A stretch of 64,000 nt of DNA from Omphiscola glabra (taxonomy: Eukaryota; Mollusca; Gastropoda; Lymnaeidae), in assembly GCA_964017045.1 (NCBI GenBank), contig OZ024810.1, positions 11,525,562 through 11,589,561 on the forward strand. Reading direction: 5' to 3'. The first letter of the stretch is position 1; every line of letters starts with the position of its first letter. The notes under the pieces were generated by a model, which was not told the origin of the DNA, did not search any database, and saw nothing but the letters and a program-made list of their open reading frames with translations. Shown piece after piece: positions 37,001 through 46,416 of this stretch. The translations under genes were made by a program, and so were the position numbers.

Positions 37001-40000
37001 ATAACGGTAAGCCATTTTTATGTATATTACCGTACACATTCATACGTCTCTCATGGCATGATTTATACGCATGTCACCGAGTACATTCATTTGTGTACAC
37101 ATTAATGTGTGATATTCTTACAGCATTCTCCAAGCCATAATCCTGGACAAGTCTAATGAAGAGAGTTGGTGACCAGCCATGGGCACCATCCAAGAGGAGA
37201 CCTTTTGTCCTGCAAGGACCAACGGGGTTCAAACCGCAACAATCAATAGCCGTGTCTACCGTTTCTTCGGCCATAGAACGATACGTTGTCCACTTCCCAC
37301 CTAAAGAAAAAAAGATAATTTATGTGAAGCTGGTCGATGAATGTTTAAAGGCCGGCCCAAACACAGTTAACCACTTCCATGACAGGAAGGCATAAGTAAA
37401 ATATACCAAGAAAATGAGTACGAGTTCAATAGCAAAGGTACCTGCAATTGTGACAAGCTTGTTTGGGGACACCTCAATGATGTGATTTCTAGCTATGGAT
37501 TGAGTGTCCGACTTGTTAGGGTCACAAACAAGGGGTCGGATTCCACTCCATGCTGACAGAACATCACCGCGGCGCACTGTGAAGTTGAACAAACTCATTG
37601 AAAATTATTTCCCAAAGCTATAGAATCAAGAACCTTCTTTTGTGTCCAAACCTAAGCCGTACATTCTCAATAAAGCATTATAAAAAAACCATTTCAGAAA
37701 ATGTCCCGATCAGGTTTTCAACACTGAATTTGGATAAGTAAGTCAAAGGTATCAAAACGTAATATGTGACTTACCTTCCACATCAGGGCTAAGATAGTTT
37801 CTAATTTCAGACAAGATAAACTGGATATCTTTTTCAGTAGGTTGAGGGTTATCACTCACTTCACACGGATTGTCGGTGGTGCCTGGATTGTTATGAATAA
37901 CAGCCGTTAGTTCAAAACCATTAAAAAAAGTAACAGCTCTTAAATACCCAGCATGCTGACCCTAGCTGTTGTCCACAAAATAATTGGCCCTGGAGACTGA
38001 ACGAGAATTATAGCTACAAAAACTATTTTTAAAACAACGTTCATAATCTCACAGATAAACTGTTCAAATCCTATAGAACACGTGCAAGTTATTTCAAAAC
38101 ACAAAATCGTAATTGACTAATATGATATTTAAATATGGGACATAAAGCACCATTTTTTGTGTAAATTGTGATTTCCCTTGCTACATTATAAAACATACTT
38201 TTATTGTAAAAAAAAAAAATGACAACCTTTTACTTTGAAGTCATTTAATTTATACATTCAGTTTTTCAAAGACTTCCACACTTTTAATTAACATTCAGAG
38301 TGCAAAAAAGTTATTCAAAAAGTTTATACAAATCAATTTTCTTTTTCTGTTTAGCCTTAGAAGTAAGGAATATATTTTTTAAAGTTGTTTACCTGCTAGA
38401 GTTACATTCTGCCATGGGAGGAAGAAAATAACCCGACCATCTGATGTAGATGGATCCAACAGGCCCATACTCCCTGGGCTGTAATAGTCGGGTAGAACTA
38501 TATGGACACCAGAACTGGGCTGGCAGATTTTGGGGATTCTTTTGGTTGCCATCTTACGTATAGAGTCTGTGTAAGGCCCAGTGGCATTGATCACACATTT
38601 GGCATTGATGCAGTACTCTTCACCTAAGGAACAAAACAGTGTTTAAATGAAACACAGCACAACAATTTAGTTATTTTTAGTTTTAAAATTGCAAAAGAAA
38701 AACGCTGTGTATATTTTATTTGCTATATTGGCATTCTAGGGATAATTCCTGCAACTTTTATTGTGTATCTTAGAATTTTTGCAAGTCCAAAATACCACAA
38801 AGCTTCATGAAAGTATCTGTCATAAGGGAGGCCTTACTTATGTACGTGCAATTCAACTATTTACTGATTGGATATGTCAAGAGATGACTTTTGTTCAAGT
38901 AATATTTAGTGTAGTAATATTGGGTCAAATTATATATCTATATTATTGGGTCAAATTATATATCTTTAACTTCCCTAGCAATGAAATAAGTATCAAAGAT
39001 TGTAATACAATCAACCTTAGTAATAACTTATAAAGATGATCCTTCACAGTGCCTTCTAAACTTACTTCACAAAGCCCCTTAAACATCCTTCACAGTGCCT
39101 CTTAAACTTCCATCAGAGTGCCTCCTAAAGATACCTTTAATACTGTTAATGGTACATGAACTCTAAAAGTCTACTTTAGACTTACCAGTAAGAGTATTTC
39201 TGACCCTAGCACCAGTTACACGCTCTTCTCCATCGACACAGGAAGTGATCAAGCTCTCACATTTTGTGTAGTTCAGACAATATGCTCCATGTCTGATGGC
39301 AGTGATGGCCATTGACACAGCCATTCGGGCATCATCATGCTGACCTAAGTGTGAGATAGGAGGGCATCCTTATTTAAAGCTCAAAAGTAAGAAAACATAG
39401 TGTAAAGTAAGAAAACATAGTGTAAATTCAGAACATTAAACTGATTTTAAAGACATGTTTTGGTTGCTAGTTCACATTCTAGGCAACCCTCACCCTTGAT
39501 GAGAAATAATGTACTCCAAGTTACACAACATATTTGTTACATTTGCAAAAAGCCAATGAAGTTGACTTAAAGGAAAACAAAGTAAAATACAGATTATTTT
39601 ACATTCAGTAACAAAATATATAAAGGATCTTAAAAAACCTTATTAGCTCTAAAATCATCTTTTTAAACTAAAAAATCTTAGTTTATGTTAAATTATTAAC
39701 CACAGCGAGTCTTGAGAATCATTACAATTTTGTTACGTTTGTATTAAAATTAAACTCATTAAAAGACATAATAATAATTAACTTTTCTAAAGATACTTAA
39801 AAGCATTCTTATTCGGCTACTAGTATTTTTAATAAATAACTTCTTTAAAAATAACTCTTTAATCGACCACAATAGCCATATTTAACAATTATAATCTAAT
39901 CATGTTTAATGTAACCGTTAAAGCATCAAAACAATCTATATGTACTGCTTTGAATGCCATTTAAGTTGAAGACAAACATCATACCATCATAATATACGAG

Positions 40001-41826
40001 GGCAGCCTTCAGCTCATCTTTTTTCAACATAGGAAACTGCTCAAGGGCTTTTGACTTTGACAAAAGGTAACTCGGCTTCAAGATCTGGCTACCAGCCACA
40101 AAGTCATAAGCCTTCACACCGGCCCAATAATAGGGGACCTGCCACCACCTGAAATAAAAACAATTAGAACTCTTGCTATAAAAAAATAATTAGTGCACAA
40201 AGTATGATGGAGTGAAAATGTATTTATTTAAATTCTTAAACAACTTATTTGTTTCCCTGCTCAATCCATGTGAGCAACACTGAATGTTAAGATATCAAAG
40301 ACATGGGAATGAAAATAAGTGGTTGTCAGTAAATTAGGACATCTTCTTATTACACTAGCCACAACTATTGTGATGAACTCACTTATAGACTGGCAACATT
40401 ATAGGCAGTGGGTAGGCCAAGTGAGGTGCTATCTCCAGCAGGTTTGCACGTTCGGCCAGTGCTTCCTTTACCATTTTATACTGTAGACAAAATAACATTT
40501 TTAAAATTTTAAATAATCTCATACGGCAACAACAATACATTTATTTTTAAAAAATAAGAAGATGTGAAACAAAAATTATTATACTTAATACTGTTGAATC
40601 ATTTTATTTGGGTATGGAAAAGCATTTATTTACCTGCTCAGTATCTAAACTAAAAACTGCTTTCTGCAAATATCTAACACCACCATGAATAAGTTTAGTA
40701 CTTCGGCTGCTGGTCCCAGAGGAAAAGTCAAACTTCTCCACTAATCCAGTTTTTAATCCTGTTGGAGATGATTTAACATAGAATAAAGCAACAATTAACT
40801 ACACATCAGTTATGACCAAAACTTAGTTGAAGTGAATTGATCAGATTTTTAAAATAATTGTTACAATAATCTGCTTTTTTAAATACCTTTTTTATAGTTA
40901 TGTTATAACAAATTAAATTATTATCATTTTTCTAAAATCTGTGACGGTCTTGCATTACAGATGGCAGATATATCAAGTCTTAGTTGTTAACCCCAAAAAT
41001 AACACAAATATGACAGTTATTACTTGTGACGAGAACAATGTGTATTTCTTACCTCGTGTTGCAGAATCCAAAGCCACACCTAAGCCAGTGGCTCCACCAC
41101 CAATAACAAGAACATCTAGTTCTTGGCATCTGATGCCTTTTATAAGGTCATCACGAGTAGGCAGCGGAGCATTCATCCTCTGTAACTCATCTCTGCTAAC
41201 TTCAATGGTAGACTTGCATCATAAAATGAAATATAAAAGTATGGTACTTGAAAGGTAGTTTATCGCCACTCTCTCACCAGGTTACAAATATATTACTAAG
41301 GTGACGCCGGGTAGAAAGACTCAAATAATTTTATCTTGTTATACCAATCTAATTATAACAGTTGTCATGTTATATTTAAATAATACCTAATTAAATTTCA
41401 AGTTTATTTTTATTTGAAGAATGTATCTCATTAGAAAAAGGACATTACTACAAATGTAGGTAAAATGTCTATTTTCTGTAGATTAACAAAAATTAGTAGT
41501 AAAATTATATGTATCATGATGTTTTAATCTGTGTATAGTGTTTGCCTCAAGTGTTTGTTGATAATTGAACCATTTGATAGTAAACACAAAAGCCATCTTT
41601 CAACTTCTTTGGAAATCCCTAATGTTTTAACAAAATAAAATGAATTTAAATAAGCTAAAATTTCCAGGGGCAAAACATATTTTAAACTTCTAATTTATTT
41701 ACTTACTTGACCTACCTTTTTGTATCGTGATGCAATATTAGGGTAGATGACAGTGGCAGTGTAGAAAGTTCCAGCTCCTGCCACAGACAGGTAGAACAAA
41801 CCTTTAGCTATTTTAGCACCCCGCAT
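27891..41826 (-). CDS. GPD2: mitochondrial glycerol-3-phosphate dehydrogenase, EF-hand isoform (15 exons)
   Basis: FAD enzyme of the inner mitochondrial membrane. It oxidises glycerol 3-phosphate to dihydroxyacetone phosphate and passes electrons to ubiquinone, pairing with cytosolic GPD1 in the glycerol-phosphate shuttle. Joined exons: 41826-41716, 41212-41053, 40758-40634, 40480-40383, 40148-39985, 39344-39186, 38623-38393, 37882-37775, 37576-37442, 37300-37122, 36763-36632, 34584-34426, 31930-31742, 31324-31226, 28007-27891. These total 2166 nt, 721 residues, close to the roughly 727 of vertebrate GPD2. All introns are GT-AG and phases agree. Residues 1-37 form a hydrophobic N-terminus; GGGATG near 75-80 binds [20 protein letters not shown] follows at about 105; EF-hand loops lie at about 633-644 and 669-680. 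The start is the only in-frame ATG of exon 1 and has A at -3. A second 3' exon (33191-33448) gives another isoform. Confidence 0.95.
28050..28574. repeat. intronic minisatellite, 21-bp unit, about 24 copies
   Basis: Tandem AGGAAAGAGATTCAGGTACAC in the last GPD2 intron, starting only about 45 bp inside the intron from the terminal exon. The minus-strand (transcript-sense) copy is rich in TACCTGAATC/TCTTTCC, so it puts a long pyrimidine-rich stretch near the 3' splice site. Open frames across it (PVYLNLF repeats) are by-products. Confidence 0.9.
31226..31324 (-). CDS. GPD2: GPD2 coding exon 14, second EF-hand
   Basis: Encodes [20 protein letters not shown] and EFLQ. The loop runs [12 protein letters not shown], with D, N, N and final E at the calcium-ligand positions 1, 3, 5 and 12; position 6 is A instead of G. 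This is the canonical calcium-binding hand. Acceptor TTACAG, donor GTGAGA. Confidence 0.95.
31742..31930 (-). CDS. GPD2: GPD2 coding exon 13, first EF-hand
   Basis: Encodes [18 protein letters not shown], a linker, and an EF-hand around [20 protein letters not shown]. Loop position 1 is D, 3 is E, 5 is K and 12 is D. The lysine at 5 weakens calcium binding, as also seen in the first EF-hand of vertebrate GPD2. Acceptor ATCCAG, donor GTAAAT; phase 0 at both ends. Confidence 0.94.
33191..33448 (-). CDS. GPD2: alternative terminal exon of GPD2, cysteine-rich tail
   Basis: An 85-codon open exon plus TAA, read in phase 0 from an AACAG acceptor at 33450-33449, so it joins exon 12 without frame change (a second in-phase acceptor would start at 33439). 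Its first residues, [16 protein letters not shown], resemble the start of the EF-hand exon ([18 protein letters not shown]) and the matching human segment, so it looks like a duplicated exon. The rest is cysteine-rich, with CPTC, CKTC and CDPC and two loose repeats of a DPCxxC...PxxC...PF form; 12 Cys in all. A minus-strand AATAAA at 32768-32763 could end the transcript. The predicted enzyme is 672 residues, keeps the whole catalytic core and lacks both EF-hands. I infer a calcium-independent or tissue-specific isoform. Transcription is unproven. Confidence 0.7.
   Translation of the reverse strand, partial: CQQLEVEAFLCKDMGKAILNTYRCPTCPGLSCDDDSPDPCKTCSPKPRGCPFKKCAEKSESDPCDPCRSDQSESPKPCKLPFIKK
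34426..34584 (-). CDS. GPD2: GPD2 coding exon 12, shared branch-point exon
   Basis: Encodes [20 protein letters not shown] and then [20 protein letters not shown], ending EKTKK at phase 0. Two downstream acceptors fit this end: the Cys-rich exon at 33448 and the EF-hand exon at 31930. The donor, GTTGGT, has T at +3, unlike all the other donors of this gene. Confidence 0.95.
34980..35900 (+). pseudogene. decayed piggyBac-like transposase, antisense in GPD2 intron 11
   Basis: Plus-strand frames, joined only by passing through stops and frameshifts, resemble piggyBac transposase pieces in the right order. There is an acidic N-terminal region with SSSSTSDE, an [19 protein letters not shown] block like the family's W-KPLT-EL-KFLG motif, an LHATENN block, a [17 protein letters not shown] block, and a final RDCFHDYHS like the end of the C-terminal cysteine-rich domain. 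The cysteine-rich core itself appears deleted. Many stops make it dead. It lies antisense inside the 2047-nt intron 11 of GPD2. Ends and TTAA duplications were not located. Family call is from motif memory. Confidence 0.6.
36632..36763 (-). CDS. GPD2: GPD2 coding exon 11
   Basis: Encodes [20 protein letters not shown] and EEYPYIEAE, start of the helical C-terminal domain. Acceptor CCAAG, donor GTATGG; phase 0 at both ends. Confidence 0.95.
37122..37300 (-). CDS. GPD2: GPD2 coding exon 10
   Basis: Encodes [19 protein letters not shown], the last flavin-contacting motif, and [18 protein letters not shown]. Acceptor CTTTAG, donor GTAAGA; ends in phase 0. Confidence 0.96.
37442..37576 (-). CDS. 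GPD2: GPD2 coding exon 9
   Basis: Encodes [20 protein letters not shown] and [20 protein letters not shown], the C-terminal part of the FAD domain. Acceptor TTCACAG, donor GTACCT. Confidence 0.96.
37775..37882 (-). CDS. GPD2: GPD2 coding exon 8
   Basis: Begins [20 protein letters not shown] and ends [15 protein letters not shown]. The GTTD motif is kept, but the usual TDTP that follows reads TDNP here. Acceptor ATCCAG, donor GTAAGT. Confidence 0.93.
38393..38623 (-). CDS. GPD2: GPD2 coding exon 7
   Basis: The longest coding exon. Encodes [36 protein letters not shown] and [14 protein letters not shown], all core conserved segments of the oxidoreductase fold. Acceptor CCTTAG, donor GTAAAC. 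Confidence 0.96.
39186..39344 (-). CDS. GPD2: GPD2 coding exon 6
   Basis: Encodes [20 protein letters not shown] followed by a more variable stretch ending [13 protein letters not shown]. The (G)QHxDAR block is a GPD2 signature. Acceptor CTTAG, donor GTAAGT. Confidence 0.95.
39985..40148 (-). CDS. GPD2: GPD2 coding exon 5
   Basis: Encodes [20 protein letters not shown] and later [20 protein letters not shown], matching animal GPD2 in order and spacing. Acceptor TTTCAG, donor GTATGA; ends in phase 1. Confidence 0.96.
40383..40480 (-). CDS. GPD2: GPD2 coding exon 4
   Basis: Encodes [20 protein letters not shown] and PLPIMLPVY, conserved in animal GPD2. Acceptor CTACAG, donor GTGAGT; ends in phase 2. 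Confidence 0.96.
40634..40758 (-). CDS. GPD2: GPD2 coding exon 3
   Basis: Encodes [20 protein letters not shown], the most conserved block of FAD glycerol-3-phosphate dehydrogenases, which contacts the flavin. Ends in phase 0 with donor GTAAAT. Confidence 0.96.
41053..41212 (-). CDS. GPD2: GPD2 coding exon 2, FAD motif
   Basis: Encodes [14 protein letters not shown] and then [20 protein letters not shown]. The latter is the beta-alpha-beta FAD-binding fold with its glycine motif. Acceptor GCAAG, donor GTAAGA; ends in phase 1. Confidence 0.95.
41716..41826 (-). CDS. GPD2: GPD2 coding exon 1
   Basis: Thirty-seven codons from ATG: basic start (MRGAKIAKG), then a hydrophobic stretch [19 protein letters not shown], then basic SRYKK. 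This fits the poorly conserved mitochondrial targeting or membrane segment of GPD2. Donor GTAGGT; ends in phase 0. Confidence 0.88.
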
Positions 41827-41866
41827 GATGGACGTTTGAGCTTGTCGAGATTAGGGCCACATTAGT
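41827..41866 (-). promoter_or_regulatory. GPD2 5' UTR segment with 3-codon upstream ORF
   Basis: A good acceptor (CTCGTTTCCAG, ending 41867) lies 40 nt before the start codon, so the 5' UTR is probably spliced. The segment contains ATG TGG CCC TAA at 41862-41851, a minimal upstream frame ending 24 nt before the GPD2 ATG. Its own start context is weak (C at -3). It could mildly lower translation. Confidence 0.5.
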
Positions 41867-44631
41867 CTGGAAACGAGATTAATTATTTTTATTTTGGCAT
41901 ATTCTGTTACAAGAGAACAATAAAAACATGTTCTTAACATTTCCATTTTTTTCTTAGATTTGGTTACATCCTTAAAACATATACTATATGATAATATCAT
42001 GAACACAATTTTTTAATGAATCTTAAAATCCCAAACAGCTTTCTCATTAATAATTTTACATTTTAACTGATCTTTAACCCCTAAGCCAAAATTAATGTGA
42101 ACCCATTTTAATTTATCAGACCCTTTTTTTTTGTCTTAAAACTAGCATATGAACTCCCCAGTTGATATTAACTGTTGCATTTTATATTGACAAAATTACT
42201 ATAATTTAATGTTTACCTTATAACAATGTTAAAAAAACAGAGATATTGAAAGAAATTAAAACATTCATAAATTGTCTTTCTACTTAACAGATTATTTAAT
42301 TGTTAAATTTATATTGTATAAATTTGTAATTTTTAATGTTGGGATGACATCTGTATTAGCACTGTCCATAATAAAACATTGATAAAAAATTATTATTGCT
42401 TGCATAAGAATGGTTGAATTATCCCAATAAGTGAAAAGCTACTTTAACTTAACCTTATGTTGTAACTTAGAATGTTTTTTAAATTTTATTTTATTTAAAA
42501 CATTTAAGGATAAATTTGTTCTTTAACTCTTTCCAAACCAAGTTCTTGTACGTATTTAACAACTTAAATTTTGGAGAAATAAATCATTAATACTGCCTGC
42601 AGAAAATTCATTACTAACAATAGGAAAGATCTGATGTCACAAGATGAACTGAACAATAGAGCAAACTATGCATAATATTAAGTATAATTTCAATTTCATT
42701 CCTGAAACAGTGGTCATACAGATACCATAATTCCTTTAAAAATACTATTTATTTATCCAACTCAATTAGAATTTTGAATAAATGACCCTAACATGGTTTT
42801 GAAATTCCATAGTTTTGTTTAACCAGAAGTAGCATAAATGTTTTCATTGACTTATAAGTTAATTTTAACAAACTCACAAAAATGTATGAGGCAAATGCTT
42901 CTATTGTCAGGCAATTCAGGCTGTTTAAATCTAGGGTATGATTGACTCTCTCAACTTGCTAGCCACACTTTGAGGAAACATTACATTTACACCAACACAC
43001 TGATCAAATTATCTATAGCTCTTCTTTAATCAATTGAAAAATTCACAATATAAAGCACTCTATTATTTTCAATGAACACTACACTGATAGAAAGCTGAGG
43101 AACATGGACATATCTGGCAATACCAAACCAACCTACAATATAAAAATTTCAACAAGTACCAGCAACCCTATCAATATAGAAACTCTCAATACTCTACTTA
43201 CTACGAGACTACCAACATACTCAACTAACCTTCCCGTTGTCATAAAATGAATGCAATTAAAGGAGAAAGTTATATTCATAAATAATGTATGCTCACCACT
43301 GAGGAAAAAGTAACCTGGATGTCCTTGTTAGATTAGCTGTGAATTTGAGATAAACAGATTGATATAGGTTTTGTTTATGAACTCAATGACTATCATAATA
43401 TAAATAATAAGTGTGTACCCTATACTTAATTTAAATGTATATTAATAGATCAATTAAACTAATATTACTGAGGCAGGGATCTGTGAACTTTCATAGCCAT
43501 TACCACAAAATATATAATTGTTTATGCCAACATTACCCAAAGGCTTGAAAGGAAGAAATCGTGGATTTATATGGAGAATACACTTATAAATATAATCAGT
43601 ATAACAAAGGGATTTCTTGGGGGAAAAAAATCATTTTAAATTTGCAGAAATGCTGCATCTTTTTTAATAAAATAACATCTAACATTGCAAGAGAAATGTG
43701 GATAGTGACTATGGGTCCAATAACTGTTTTCTCTCCTTTGTTTTTTTTTACGTTAATGTTCTTTAGTGTGGAAAATCATTGTACCTAAAGATAGGTTTGT
43801 TGAAAAAAGGCAGAAATTATTGACAGCCTCCACAACAGTAATTTTGAAAGCAATTGCACCTCATGACATTTTTCACTTCAACCCTTTTGGGATCATTTAC
43901 CCTGGCCTATCAACCATAAGGGTTTGGAGCCACAAATCATTGGATGCTTTGCTAGGCTATTCACTTTTATACACTTTTTCAATTTGTCAACAGTTCTATT
44001 GTAATCAAATCATCTGAAAATAAATTGTTAAGGCACCTATTCTCAGTTAACCATGATGTCACATGTATGGGGGGATTGATCATGAATTTGTAATGATGTG
44101 TTACAAGGCTATCTATAGTTGGTGAAGATTGGGAAAGGGGTGTCAAAAATCTTAGATATTAGTCTAACTGACTGCAAAATTAAATGGTTTAGTCTCAGTC
44201 CAGAAGAGCTAGACCGGAGGGAATAAAATTTGAGGAGCTATTTAGAAATTGATATTAAGTTTAAGAAATGATCTTTCCAATCCTGGATATATCAAAATGT
44301 ACAGTTGTAACTAATGTAACTGTACAGAGCAAAAGCTTTCTGATTCATAACCATAACCAAGTACTAAAACAAGTCTATTCTGTTTGGTTTCTTATATTTT
44401 TTTTAAAGTGTAAGTGTGTTAAGTGTGTGTTTTTTATATCACAAAAATAATTTCATTATATTAGGTATTTTGAAAGTCACTCGCGCATCGCTTCTGCGCA
44501 CTCGAAAAATTACGGAAAAACTTTTGTGGCCATTAAATAATCGCCTCTACGGTGACCTCGGATTTATGTGTTTTACGTCACAGTTTACTAATTATAACTT
44601 AATTTTGTCATCGATTACGTTTACTGTTTGT
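41867..44631. other. probable GPD2 5' UTR intron, no other gene seen
   Basis: AT-rich DNA upstream of the first coding exon. If the acceptor at 41868-41867 is used, this is intron. Short open frames at 43561-44017 have no recognisable domain. Confidence 0.4.
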
Positions 44632-44898
44632 CTTCCGGTGACGCTCATACAATTTACCCAATGAGGGGAACCACCGTTTTTTTTTCTGAGTCACTTTGTG
44701 ACTCTCTGTAAGCTATAAATGTCTTAAATACTTCTTTGGAGCATTCATACATGATTGACACCCAAAAACTCATGTGTATCATCTAATTTGGATTGCTAAT
44801 AACTTTGAAATAGTCAATTATCCTAGCTCAATTGAATGTTACAGCACTCCACAAGAAAGGGTCAACCTTCATCACCGGAAGAAAAAAAAATGGCGACC
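44632..44898. promoter_or_regulatory. candidate GPD2 promoter region
   Basis: Two ETS-type sites (CTTCCGG at 44632-44638, CCGGAAG at 44875-44881), a TGACG half-site at 44639-44643 and a YY1-like AAAATGGCGACC at 44887-44898 lie in a stretch upstream of GPD2. A CpG-richer segment lies just beside it at about 44478-44585. ETS/GABP and YY1 sites are typical of promoters of nuclear genes for mitochondrial proteins. A possible donor (TTGGGTAAAT near 44655) could end a non-coding first exon. Motif-based inference only. Confidence 0.35.
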
Positions 44899-46244
44899 GA
44901 TTTTTTGTCTTCACCGGGCTGATAGACGCGGCTCTAAATAACATTTAATAATAGTTAAATCCTTTTGTAATCTTTAAACATCTGAATAAATCTAAGTAAA
45001 TATATAAAACATACTTTAAAAAATCATAGAATTGGATAAGATAATACAAATAAATTGAAATTATGAATATTAAACTGATGGGAACTTGCTTTTTAATTAA
45101 AATAATAGAAATGCGAGATCTACCGGTGTCGGTGTCGTAGTCTAAGTCTACTTGCTAAATTAAGCTTAATTATTATTACACTTAATGAACCAATACTATT
45201 CTGTTACTACAAATGCACTTAAAGGACAAATTTAAGTAATATTTTAAAATTAAATAAGGTATTTAATCATAAATTTTAAATTATTCTTAAGTACTTGTAA
45301 TGACATGACATAGAATTAGAAAAAAAAATGTCTAATTATAATTAATAATAATAATAAAATAAAAAAGAAACAAGTTTTAATTAATAGAAAGTTTAAATTA
45401 TTTAAAAGAAATAAGAAATTGTGTAGTGTAAATTCAGGATTATGATTTAATATGATAAGATGTTTTTCTAGGCTAATTTCAGATACAAGAGAAAATTTTC
45501 TATTGTAGAACTCGGTGGAATTTCTTCCAAGGAGGCCCGTTTGAATGTAGAGAAAAAATTATTTTGGATTTTGATTAATTTTTATTTATAATTACATTTG
45601 ATTTTAGAAAAAAAAAGACTACTTACCTTTTTATAAATATAAGAATTGATTTAAAATTGAACACAAGCATATAATTTGTTCAAATTCAACAAACAAGTTA
45701 TTTTTTTTATCAGCAATGGTTTTTCCAATTTTTCTGTTCACATTTTGCTTAACATACCCTCAAATAATTTGTTTCAAAATACAAAGTCTTGATGTTATTT
45801 AAAAGCTTTGTTGTTCATCGTGTTTAATATTGCATTGAGAATGTTTCCTGAAAATATGGTAGCATTATCTTGTAAAATAAAAAAGTTTTGGGCAAATAAG
45901 TCAGAAATTTGGTAAGTCGGTCACACGTTTTTGTAGTAAAATACAAAGATAAAGAAGGGGGTTAAAAAATTCACTAAAAAATTCATAACTTCAATTCTAT
46001 AAAAGATAGAAAGATGAAATTGGTATTTTTGCAAAGCTTATAGCTAGTCCTTCAATATGATATATCATTTATGACAATAGGACAATATTGAAATTTTTTG
46101 TCAAAGTACCTAATTATATCTTTGATAGCTAAAAAGTTAGTTTCATCCACAAGCAGAGTATTCCAAAGTCAGTACTGGATGACTTGATTAACCTCAGAAT
46201 AAATACGTTAAAAAGAAAACGCCAACTCAAAGGCCATTAGGGCT
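44899..46244. other. AT-rich upstream flank, no gene seen
   Basis: No coding pattern, tandem array or transposon ends recognised. Confidence 0.45.
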
Positions 46245-46416
46245 GATGTGTAGTTGTGTGTCCGTGGTGTCATTTGCGTTAGGGAGAGGGTCAAAACCGG
46301 GTTAGGGAGGAATTTAGGGTTCAGGTTAGGGTGAGGGATAGATTTAGATCATTTTTTCATTTTTAAAAACTTTTTATTCGTCATGGTAAAAAACGCGGAC
46401 ACATAACTACACATTT
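46245..46416. mobile_element. MITE-like inverted-repeat element with TTAGGG-like core
   Basis: Ends GATGTGTAGTTGTGTGTCCG and, inverted, AATGTGTAGTTATGTGTCCG enclose about 130 bp. The left part of the core is rich in GTTAGGG and related words (about 46279-46338). Target duplication not resolved. Confidence 0.6.

Noticed and set aside
44890..44922. Short plus-strand frame starting ATGGCGACCGATTTT
   Set aside because: Stops after ten codons; the ATGGCGAC is better read as a YY1-like motif.
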